64,000 nucleotides of DNA, from NCBI RefSeq assembly GCF_023652955.1, contig NZ_JAKLOY010000006.1:124001-188000 (forward strand), in the 5' to 3' direction. Origin of the DNA: Geomonas sp. Red32 (GTDB taxonomy: Bacteria; Desulfobacterota; Desulfuromonadia; Geobacterales; Geobacteraceae). Below, one piece after another: positions 44,507 through 52,184 of the stretch. The notes beneath the pieces are model-generated. The model saw nothing but the letters and a program-made list of their open reading frames with translations. It was not told the origin of the DNA and searched no databases. Position numbers and translations under genes: made by a program. Each line of letters starts with the position of its first letter. Within the stretch, counting starts at the first letter, position 1.

Positions 44507-44737
44507 ATGAAAATCGAAGTGCTGGGAACAGGATGTGCGAAGTGCAAGACCTTGTACGAGAACACGAAGAAGGCGTTGGAGGAGAGCGGCAAGAGCGCCG
44601 AGGTGGTGAAGGTCGAGGATATCGCTTCCATCATGAAGTATGGCGTCATGAGCACACCGGCGCTGGTCATCGACGGCCAGGTGAAGTTTTCCGGTAAGGT
44701 GGCTTCCGTTGCCGAAATCCTGGGGATGCTGTCATGA
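44507..44737 (+). CDS. Small thioredoxin-like redox-active disulfide protein
   Basis: 76 residues from ATG 44507 (AAAGGAGAG upstream). Redox-active disulfide protein 2 type: CxxC as GTGCAKCKTLYE near the N-terminus, cis-proline turn MSTPALVIDGQ. Cytoplasmic, no signal peptide. In metalloid loci such proteins are thought to supply or accept reducing equivalents for the permease. The next gene overlaps by 4 bp (ATGA). Confidence 0.93.
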   Translation: MKIEVLGTGCAKCKTLYENTKKALEESGKSAEVVKVEDIASIMKYGVMSTPALVIDGQVKFSGKVASVAEILGMLS

Positions 44738-45111
44738 GGTGGCTTCTTGCCGCGGCACTTTTGCTTGTTGCCGCTACCGCCCGTGCCGAGCTTCCTTCCG
44801 CTTCCGACGCTGTTATCCGCCAGGCTCTCCGCTCGGGGAGGCCCACCGTGATCGACCTGGGGTCGCGGACCTGTATCCCCTGCAAGAAGATGGCTCCCAT
44901 CCTTGAGAACCTATCGAATGAATACCGCGGGCGGGCATCGGTCCTCTTCATCGACGTGCATGCGGACGATGCAGCTGCGCAACGGTTTCGTGTCCAGATG
45001 ATTCCCACGCAGATTTTTTTCGATGCCAAGGGGCGTGAGGTGAAAAGGCACATCGGGGCGATGGAAAAAGCCGACATTATCAATTACCTGAAGGCAGCGG
45101 GACTGCGGTGA
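44734..45111 (+). CDS. Periplasmic thioredoxin-family protein
   Basis: 125 residues with a signal peptide (1-18, ATARA). Thioredoxin fold with active site RTCIPCKKM and cis-proline MIPTQIFFD. The exported thioredoxin would be reduced by the CcdA protein encoded next, carrying electrons from the cytoplasm to the periplasm. Overlaps both neighbours by 4 bp, so synthesis is coupled. Confidence 0.93.
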   Translation: MRWLLAAALLLVAATARAELPSASDAVIRQALRSGRPTVIDLGSRTCIPCKKMAPILENLSNEYRGRASVLFIDVHADDAAAQRFRVQMIPTQIFFDAKGREVKRHIGAMEKADIINYLKAAGLR

Positions 45112-45794
45112 CCTTCCTCGATAATGCTGAGCATCTCATTGCCGCTTACCCGATAATTGCCTTCGGAGTAGTTTTCCTGGCCGGGGTGTTATCGTCCGCT
45201 TCTCCCTGCGTCTTGGCAACTATTCCTCTCGTGGTCGGTTTTGTCGGCGGCTATGCCGATGGCGACCGTCGCCGGGCGTTCAGGTTGTCGCTAGCCTTCG
45301 TAATGGGACTGTCGGTGACGTTCACCGCATTCGGTGCGGCTGCCGGTTTGTTCGGGACCATGTTCGGAACGTTGGGGGGGCGGTGGTATCTTGTCGCCGG
45401 GATAGTTGCGCTGGCGATGGGCGGTCAACTCATGGGGCTTTACGAGTTACGATTTCCTGTGAAATTTAATTACCGGCCGAGGCGGGGAGGGGCGATCGGT
45501 TCCTTCCTGCTCGGCCTTTTCTTTGGTGTCGTTTCGTCTCCCTGTGCAACTCCGGTGCTGGTAATTCTTTTGACGGTGGTTGCGACGAAAGGGAAGGTGC
45601 TCTACGGAATGGCGTTGCTGTTCACGTACGCCGTTGGTCACTGCCTCCTTATGTTGTTGGCTGGCACTTTTACCGGGTTTGTCGAATCCCTGGTTAAGGC
45701 CAAGGGGATCGTGAATTTCTCGACCTGGACGAAACGGGTCGGTGGCGGCGTTGTCGCAATTGCCGGGATATATCTGCTTCTGCAATCGTTTTAA
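45108..45794 (+). CDS. ccdA: CcdA-family thiol-disulfide electron carrier
   Basis: 228 residues starting at GTG 45108 (overlaps the preceding TGA). About six membrane helices with the two redox cysteines in SSASPCVLATIPLV and VSSPCATPVLVILL, each beside prolines as in CcdA/DsbD. Moves reducing equivalents across the membrane to the periplasmic thioredoxin. Last gene of the arsR-permease-thioredoxin unit. Confidence 0.93.
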   Translation: MTFLDNAEHLIAAYPIIAFGVVFLAGVLSSASPCVLATIPLVVGFVGGYADGDRRRAFRLSLAFVMGLSVTFTAFGAAAGLFGTMFGTLGGRWYLVAGIVALAMGGQLMGLYELRFPVKFNYRPRRGGAIGSFLLGLFFGVVSSPCATPVLVILLTVVATKGKVLYGMALLFTYAVGHCLLMLLAGTFTGFVESLVKAKGIVNFSTWTKRVGGGVVAIAGIYLLLQSF

Positions 45795-46675
45795 TGCGGC
45801 TCTTCTTTTCTCTCATGTTGTAGCCGGGGGGGGAAGGGGAGGGCGGGCTCGGTTTTCGGGGGGGGATAGTCAAAGCATTTACGCGGCCGTCTAAACTTTT
45901 TATAGCTTTGAAGGGATTTTGAAATATCCGAAAGGGATCTCAACAGATTGGCGAGGTACTTTTACAAACTCGAGCGGTAGTTGCGCAAATTAGAGTGGTA
46001 CTTTCACAAATTAGAACGCCGCCATAACAGCAGATGATGGCAAACTTTAAAATGCTGCCGGAACTTTCGTTGATCCCGCCGGAAAAATCTTTTTACCTGC
46101 CCAGCCCTGATAAAGTTGCTCTCTAATTTTCACAAATTAAATCACCACTTCATAACATTAAGAGAGAATCCGAAGTAATTTTGGTGAAAACCCTTTCAAG
46201 GACTGACGCCACCGTAAAAAGTTCCTTGCCCACCTATTGTATTTTGCCCACAACTTTAACAGCTGCTTCCAGCAGTTGTAAAACTGCTGCACCAACTTTG
46301 GAAAATTAATAACCAACTTTTGCAACCGCTGCGCACTTTATAGAAATCCTGGCAGAGCTTTCGGGAGGGGCCGCGTATTAGCCGCCTCTCCCGGCGTTTT
46401 AACGACGCATCTCCCGCACGACGACCCACGCCTCCCCGTAACGCCATCATCCCGCCTTCTCCTTCGACAAAAACAATATACAGGAATTCACTTAGTTACA
46501 AGATTCATGAGTAATTATTTGAGATACCGTTACCCGCGGCCCGAATATTGCTAAATCATTAGCTATTTTGGCCGCGCACCTTGGATGGCCGTGGCCCATT
46601 CCTAAAGAAGGAGGTGGAAAGGGAGGTAGTGAGGACGTGTCGGATCTTTCATTACATTTTATTGGAGGCAAAAGA
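45795..46675. repeat. AT-rich spacer with three tandem 21-bp degenerate repeats
   Basis: 880 bp without a supportable gene. At 45953-46015 three 21-bp units follow with exact period: GAGGTACTTTTACAAACTCG, GCGGTAGTTGCGCAAATTAG and GTGGTACTTTCACAAATTAG, each plus A. A weaker relative (CTAATTTTCACAAATTAAAT) lies near 46123. IS21-family elements carry multiple terminal repeats of this kind, so this may be the end of a deleted insertion sequence; no transposase is left. Confidence 0.6.
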
Positions 46676-49183
46676 ATGAAGTCGTTGATGCAAAGTATTT
46701 CGATCCTACTGAAACGCCAGCTCGCGGTCGTTGTGGCCATGGCAATTGCCGGTACGGCCATGAGCGCCATGGCAGCGGGTCCATCGGTGAGTTGGACAAC
46801 GAAGGCGGACTTCGAGAGTAACGCCAGTACTCTCGGTACGCCGACCAACAGGAACAACATCGACACTACCAGCATTCCGGACAGTATCAAGGTAGGGATC
46901 CCCAGGGATTTCGTCACCACGGCTACCATCACCTGCGTCACTTCCTCGAAGATCTACACCTCGGGGGTCACCCGCACCTCCCTCTCCGTGATCGATGCCG
47001 CTACCGGCCAGGTGACCGGGTCTATCCCGCTCCCCAATCCTGCGGCAGGGATCGTGTACGACTCCGCCGACAACAAGCTGTACGTTGGACAGCAAAACAG
47101 TAACACGGTCCTGGTGGTGGACGCGGACTCCGGCGCGATCATCAAGACTCTTACCATCGGTGCTGCCACCAACGGCGTTTATGCTGCCACCTATAACTCC
47201 GCCAACAACAAGGTGTACCTTGCCAACACCGGCGACCAGACCGTTTCGATACTCGACGCCCCCTCGGATACCGTTTTGCAGACGGTAACCGTGACGGCCG
47301 GAGCGACCACCGCCACGATCAAAGCCGACAATAAGGTCTACCTGACCGGTAAATCCAACAATTACGTCACCGTCATCGACGGTACCACCAACCTGGTGCT
47401 GCAGGACATCCAGGTCGAGCCGGTGCTCGGCATCCTCGGCGGGTCCGCTCCCGGCAATGCCGGTTTGCGTCTCTACGCGCCCAACCTCGGCCTCACCGGC
47501 GCCTCTACGATCCTTCTGAACTGGAACGCGGACCCCTTGCTCACCGGTCAGAACATCCAGCTCCAGATGCGCGCCGCTCCCGACGTGGCATCTCTCGACA
47601 CGGCTCTCTATCTCGGCCCCGACGGCACCGCGGACACCTGGTATGAGGCCTCCACCGCTGGCGCGTCGGCCGTGACCGAGGCCGACGGTACCGTCACCAC
47701 GACCGTCCCGGTGTCCGCTCCCTTCGCCAATGCGGCTGAATTACAGGTAAAGCTCACCTGGGACGGCATCACCTCTCCAGTGCTGCATGACGTGGGTCTC
47801 ACCTACGCCTTCACCATAACCGCATCGGCAGGGCCGGGCGGCGTTATCACCCCGTCGGGTGCGGTTCTGGTGGCGGCAGGTGCGAGCCAATGCTTCACCA
47901 TCACCCCCAACCCCGGGTATCATGTCCTCGATGTCAAAGTCGATGGCGTCTCCCAAGGGGCGAACACCAGCTACTGCTTCAACAACGTCAGGGCCGACCA
48001 CACCGTCGAGGCCAGCTTCGAGCGTAACCGGTATACGATCACCGCCTCCGCGGGGCTCAACGGAACCATCTCTCCCTCCGGGGCCGTCACCGTCCTTTAC
48101 GATGACAGCGCGACCTTTACCTTCACGCCTGCTACCGGCTACCACGTCGATCACGTCTACGTTGACAACGCCGACAAAGGTGCCTTGCCGAGCTATACCT
48201 TCGATCACGTCAACGCGGACCATACCATTCATGTAACCTTCGCCATCAACACCTACACCATCACCGCCACCGCCGGTCCCGGCGGCAGCATTTCCCCGCC
48301 GTCGGCAACCGTCAATTACCACGACAGCCAGACCTTCGCCATCACCCCGTCCACGGGCTACGTGGTGGTCAACGTCTATGTCGACAACCAGACCGTAGGG
48401 GCGGTAACCAGCTACACGTTCCAAAGCGTGGAAGCGGATCATACCATCTCTGCCGTCTTTGGGCCTGCGCTTCCCGACCTCGTGGTGACCTCTCTGACTG
48501 CGCCGGCGACGGCGATTCCGGGGACGACCATTACCGTCCCGGCCACCATCAAAAATATCGGGTACAGTTCGACCGGCACCTTCTACGTCGGTTTCTATCT
48601 CTGCCCGACCAACAACATAAACACCACCTGCATGAACCTTGCGACCAAGATGTTCACCTCGCTTGCCCCTGGCGGCCAGACGACCATCAATTTGAACGCT
48701 CCCCTGGGAACCGTGACGAGCGGAAACTACTACATCGGCGCGATAGCAGACCCGTCAAAACAGGTAGTCGAAGCCGACGAGACCAACAACACCCTGGCGG
48801 CGGCGACACCGACCACCGTTCTTAAAGGACCCGACCTCGTCATGACGCAGGTGACTGCACCGGCGTCCACCTCCGTGGGACAGCAGATTTCGGTACCCGT
48901 GACGGTGAAAAACCAGGGGATCGGTCCCGCAATGAATAGCTACTACGTCGGTCTCTATCTCTGCCCGACCAGCAACATCACCACCAGCTGCACGAGCCTG
49001 CGGCAGAGCCTGGTCAGCTACCTTGCTGTCGGCGCTCAGCAGTCGTTCAACGTAACCGCTACGGTGCCGCCGGTGGCCAACGGGACGTACTATATCGGCG
49101 CCTATGCCGATAGTTCCGACCGTAACGAAGAGATGGACGAAACCAACAACGCACTAGCAGGTAGTCCGACCACGATACAGTAA
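46676..49183 (+). CDS. Large secreted protein: YVTN propeller, three Gly-rich repeats, two CARDB domains
   Basis: 835 residues from ATG 46676 (GGAGG upstream); signal peptide about 1-35 (ending MSAMAA). Propeller-like blades at about 85-250 (YDSADNKLYVGQQNSNTVLVVDADS). Three approx. 72-residue repeats at about 380-600, each starting YTITASAGxxGxISPSG and ending HTVEASF or HTIHVTF, the 'bacterial repeat' (InlB-B-like) type. Two CARDB adhesion-like domains at about 600-835 (PDLVVTSLTAPATAIPG and PDLVMTQVTAPASTSVG). No cell-wall anchor or sorting tail. Probably extracellular matrix or adhesin. Confidence 0.88.
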   Translation: MKSLMQSISILLKRQLAVVVAMAIAGTAMSAMAAGPSVSWTTKADFESNASTLGTPTNRNNIDTTSIPDSIKVGIPRDFVTTATITCVTSSKIYTSGVTRTSLSVIDAATGQVTGSIPLPNPAAGIVYDSADNKLYVGQQNSNTVLVVDADSGAIIKTLTIGAATNGVYAATYNSANNKVYLANTGDQTVSILDAPSDTVLQTVTVTAGATTATIKADNKVYLTGKSNNYVTVIDGTTNLVLQDIQVEPVLGILGGSAPGNAGLRLYAPNLGLTGASTILLNWNADPLLTGQNIQLQMRAAPDVASLDTALYLGPDGTADTWYEASTAGASAVTEADGTVTTTVPVSAPFANAAELQVKLTWDGITSPVLHDVGLTYAFTITASAGPGGVITPSGAVLVAAGASQCFTITPNPGYHVLDVKVDGVSQGANTSYCFNNVRADHTVEASFERNRYTITASAGLNGTISPSGAVTVLYDDSATFTFTPATGYHVDHVYVDNADKGALPSYTFDHVNADHTIHVTFAINTYTITATAGPGGSISPPSATVNYHDSQTFAITPSTGYVVVNVYVDNQTVGAVTSYTFQSVEADHTISAVFGPALPDLVVTSLTAPATAIPGTTITVPATIKNIGYSSTGTFYVGFYLCPTNNINTTCMNLATKMFTSLAPGGQTTINLNAPLGTVTSGNYYIGAIADPSKQVVEADETNNTLAAATPTTVLKGPDLVMTQVTAPASTSVGQQISVPVTVKNQGIGPAMNSYYVGLYLCPTSNITTSCTSLRQSLVSYLAVGAQQSFNVTATVPPVANGTYYIGAYADSSDRNEEMDETNNALAGSPTTIQ

Positions 49184-49327
49184 ATGGCATAAGTGGGTGC
49201 CTGGCAGGCCCTTGCCCCCTCTCTTCAAGGGAGGGGGCAAGGAGTCTTTCCCCGAACGATCCAATCCGCACGCAAACAGACAGCTCCCCTCGCTTAACCT
49301 CTCTCCTCCGCGCGCTATCGTCTCCCC

Positions 49328-49433
49328 TGTAAATTTTTTCACTGTGAATTTTTTTACAACCCGGCAAAGTGACGCTAAAACGGCAGCTTTTACAAGCTGA
49401 GGTATTGGAATTGTAAAAAAACGAACAGTAAAA
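49328..49433. promoter_or_regulatory. Palindrome plus half-site module (copy 2)
   Basis: Palindrome TGTAAATTTTTTCAC-T-GTGAATTTTTTTACA (49328-49358), 53 bp, then the 22-bp motif beginning TGTAAAAAAACGAAC (49412-49433), identical to copy 1. The right palindrome arm is the exact reverse complement of the left arm of copy 1. A small Cys-rich ORF starts 27 bp later, and the pil operon lies 780 bp away. Confidence 0.72.
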
Positions 49434-49459
49434 TAAATTTAATACTGTGCGAGGTTGGT

Positions 49460-49579
49460 ATGAAGGACTGTAACTGTGCAGAATATTGCGATACTGCCAG
49501 ATGCGACCTGTTGGCTCAGTTTTTGATTAAGTCACAAGATTTGTGGTGTTTGCCCGTCCGATTCAGATCCTTTTATTGA
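49460..49579 (+). CDS. Possible 39-residue Cys-rich peptide
   Basis: ATG 49460, preceded by GAGG with 5-nt spacing, reads MKDCNCAEYCDTARCDLLAQ and on to a TGA at 49577-49579. Five cysteines in 39 residues, four of them in the first 15 (C-x-C-x3-C-x4-C). It begins immediately after regulatory module 2, which is the best reason to believe it. Not recognised; could bind a metal or Fe-S cluster. Could equally be a chance ORF. Confidence 0.35.
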   Translation: MKDCNCAEYCDTARCDLLAQFLIKSQDLWCLPVRFRSFY

Positions 49580-50208
49580 CTATGACATCGCGGGGAGGCT
49601 GGGAATGAGGGGATACCGGGCCGACCCAAATGGGCACGCGATCCCCTGACCAGAGTTTTTGAGCTGGCCTTGCTGCCCCGCATCAGTCGACGGTGAGGAC
49701 CTGAGAGATACGTGCTACACACGCAGTGATATCTAAGAGATCCCCGTGGATTGCTGGGGCGGAGGGCGGCTGTTTCGTTGAGGCCATTAATTGGTACTGG
49801 TGTCGCCGCTATCTCTTCCGGCATTTCACCGGCTTTTGACACACCCGGGAGATCCGGAGCTTTTCGGACCGACGGCTGACCGAGATCTTCTGGCCTGCGT
49901 GATGTCACTCGTGGGGACGGAGCGGGGGAGAAGGGGCGGCTTATCGGGTGGGCACGGATTGTGTAGCGAAGCGGTTACCTTACTGTGTTTCCGCCAAATG
50001 ACCGCATTTCTCGCGCTTGGAAATGTTTTGAAATAGCCGGTGGGAGGCCTCCGGGTTAAATTGACTCAAAAAGCTGAATTCATTCCTGGTTTAATATATT
50101 TTGGTTGACTTTTGGTTGTTTATTCCTTAGTAATATCGCAGAATCTGATGGGACTTATTTGCTGAGCAGCTAGCTAAATGGCTGTCGTGACATTTGAAGG
50201 GACGAGTC
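49580..50208. other. Non-coding spacer before the pilus operon
   Basis: 630 bp, mixed composition, no convincing gene. Scattered reading frames lack ribosome sites and family similarity. A TTGACTTTTGG at about 50103 with AT-rich DNA downstream may be the operon promoter, but the -10 is not clear. Confidence 0.35.
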
Positions 50209-50604
50209 GTGAGCAATATTCGACAGCCAAATGGCGAGGCGGGATTTACTCTCCTTGAACTGCTGATAGCGGTGCTGCTGCTTACCATCGGTTTTCTCGG
50301 CACCTTTACCTCCATCTGGGCTTCCCAGAAGGCTGGGAGCTCCTCCCGTAACATCACCCAGGCCGCCACGTTGGGCCAGGATCTGATGGAACAGCTGCTG
50401 TTCCGCAACTACACCGGGCTTAGAAACGGGACTTACTCCTACGCCACCACACCTCCCTATCCATCCTCCTTCTCCCGCAGTTATACCGTCCAGCAGGACG
50501 TTCCCGCTACCAACATGAAAACCGTGACGGTCACGGTCTCTTGGAAGGAGTTCAACTTGACCAAGACCCGAACCTTGACCAGCGTGCGTCGTGCCGATTT
50601 TTAG
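50209..50604 (+). CDS. PilV-like minor pseudopilin
   Basis: 131 residues from GTG 50209. Type III signal (class III prepilin): short leader NIRQPNGEAG then FTLLELLIAVLLLTIG, with G-1 and E+5, followed by a single helix and a small globular domain. PilV family: assists type IV pilus priming. Alternative start TTG 50194 adds five residues. First gene of a pilV-pilW-pilX-pilY1 unit; overlaps pilW region tightly. Confidence 0.88.
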   Translation: MSNIRQPNGEAGFTLLELLIAVLLLTIGFLGTFTSIWASQKAGSSSRNITQAATLGQDLMEQLLFRNYTGLRNGTYSYATTPPYPSSFSRSYTVQQDVPATNMKTVTVTVSWKEFNLTKTRTLTSVRRADF

Positions 50605-50614
50605 GGGGAAGCAG

Positions 50615-51673
50615 GTGGATAAGAGGTCGTTACTCGGTAGCGCGCAAGGTTACACCCTGGTGGAGATGGTCATCGTCATGTTCATCTTTGCAGTGGTGAG
50701 CGCCGGTATCTACACCACCTTCGACACCGGCAACAAAAGTATCGTTAAGCAGCAAGATGTCATCGGTATCCAGCAGCAGGCGCGCGGCGCCCTGAACGGC
50801 ATGGAACGCGACCTGCGCACCATCGGCTACGGCCTGGCGGACCTGGGCAACCTTACCATGAACGTCTACCCTCCTAGCGCTTCCGCTCCCGGAACCTGGA
50901 GCGTGGTGGAAAGTTACGACAACCTGAACTCCGCCGGTGTCGCTCCCTCCACCGACTGCATACGGCTACGGTATTTCCGCGCCTCGGCGGACGTGGCGGA
51001 CGACGTCTATATCACCCAGGACCACCCCAGCTCCGCCGCCGATACCTTCGTCAACAGTAACGACGGCTTCCATCAGGGGGACTTGTTCGTCATCTACGAC
51101 CCGCGGGACCTCTCCCGGCCGGGGACCGTGCTGCAGGTTTCCAACGACCCCACCCAGGGCGCCTCGCCCAAGGACAAGCTGATCCACAACCCGGGCGCCA
51201 ACGGCCCCTACAACCCTCCCAACGCGAGCAACCTCTTCCCGTCCGGCGGCTATACGGTCGGTTCCCGGATCCTCAACCTGGGACAAAGCCGCACGGTCAC
51301 CTACTACGTCGACAATAAATTAAACCTGGTGAAGGAAACCCGCGACAACCCGGACGTCACCCAGCCACCCACCTCGGTACGCCCCATTGCCTCCGGCGTG
51401 GAGGATTTCCAGATCAAGTACGGCTTCAAGGACGGCCAGTGGCTGGACGCGGTGGTGCTCGGCGACGCCAATCACGACGTCAACAACCTGCGTGCCATGC
51501 GCGTGAGTATGGTGGTGCGCTCCATGAACCGTTCCGCCAACGGCACCGGCATCACCCCACCGGTGACCCTTTCCGGACAGTTCGGCAACGGCATCCCCCG
51601 CGGCGGGGACAAGTTCCGGCGGGTAGTGATTACGACGGTGATCAGCCTGCGCAACCTGGCAACCAGAGGATAG
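50615..51673 (+). CDS. PilW-like minor pseudopilin
   Basis: 352 residues from GTG 50615 (AGGGGGAAG upstream; in-frame GTG 50591 overlaps the previous gene). Prepilin site AQG|YTLVEMVIVMFIFAVVS, then a long globular domain with GIQQQARGALNGMERDLRTIGYGL typical of PilW. Together with PilV, PilX and PilY1 it should form the pilus tip or initiation complex. No pilE or fimU gene is in the window. Confidence 0.9.
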   Translation: MDKRSLLGSAQGYTLVEMVIVMFIFAVVSAGIYTTFDTGNKSIVKQQDVIGIQQQARGALNGMERDLRTIGYGLADLGNLTMNVYPPSASAPGTWSVVESYDNLNSAGVAPSTDCIRLRYFRASADVADDVYITQDHPSSAADTFVNSNDGFHQGDLFVIYDPRDLSRPGTVLQVSNDPTQGASPKDKLIHNPGANGPYNPPNASNLFPSGGYTVGSRILNLGQSRTVTYYVDNKLNLVKETRDNPDVTQPPTSVRPIASGVEDFQIKYGFKDGQWLDAVVLGDANHDVNNLRAMRVSMVVRSMNRSANGTGITPPVTLSGQFGNGIPRGGDKFRRVVITTVISLRNLATRG

Positions 51674-51677
51674 CCCG

Positions 51678-52175
51678 ATGCCCTTAAAGAACGAACACGG
51701 TTCCGCCCTGGTCATCTCCATGATGTTCCTGCTGGTGCTTACCCTGCTGGTCACCGTGGTGCAAAGAGACGCCCTCCTGGAGTTCATCTCCAGCCGGGGG
51801 TACGAGCAGTCGCAGCACGCCTTTTACCAGGCCGAAAGCGGCCTGCGCGATGCGCACAGCTGGCTGGCGGGGCAGGGGCTCGCCCCGGAAAACAGCATCA
51901 ATCCGCCGGCGTGGTTCTACAACATGTCCACCGCCATGCCGTCCGCCGACTCGGGGTGGTCCACCTACGTCGTGAACGGCAACTTCCGCTACCGCTATTA
52001 CATGGAGCATCTGAAGGACGCGACCGCCAACGTGAGCGGCGGCGAGAGTGCGAAGATCGGCACCACCACGGCCGTGGGGGGAAAGGTGCACTACTACCGG
52101 ATCACCGCGGAGGGTTCCGACAGCGTGAACATGGCGCGCAAGGTCGTGCAGATCGTCACCACCGCGCGCTACTAG
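51678..52175 (+). CDS. PilX-like minor pseudopilin
   Basis: 165 residues. N-terminus NEHGSALVISMMFLLVLTLLV, then QAESGLRDAHSWL, matching PilX (SALVVSLVFLLVLTLL plan, no E+5 as usual in PilX). Connects minor pilins to PilY1. Starts 5 bp after pilW. Confidence 0.9.
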   Translation: MPLKNEHGSALVISMMFLLVLTLLVTVVQRDALLEFISSRGYEQSQHAFYQAESGLRDAHSWLAGQGLAPENSINPPAWFYNMSTAMPSADSGWSTYVVNGNFRYRYYMEHLKDATANVSGGESAKIGTTTAVGGKVHYYRITAEGSDSVNMARKVVQIVTTARY

Positions 52176-52184
52176 GAGAGGGCG

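Noticed and set aside
49359..49433. Cyclic-di-GMP (GEMM) riboswitch upstream of the pilus genes
   Set aside because: Words such as GGCAAAGTGACGC looked suggestive, but the conserved GEMM core and its tetraloop helix arrangement are not present, and the corresponding 53 bp in copy 1 is unrelated.
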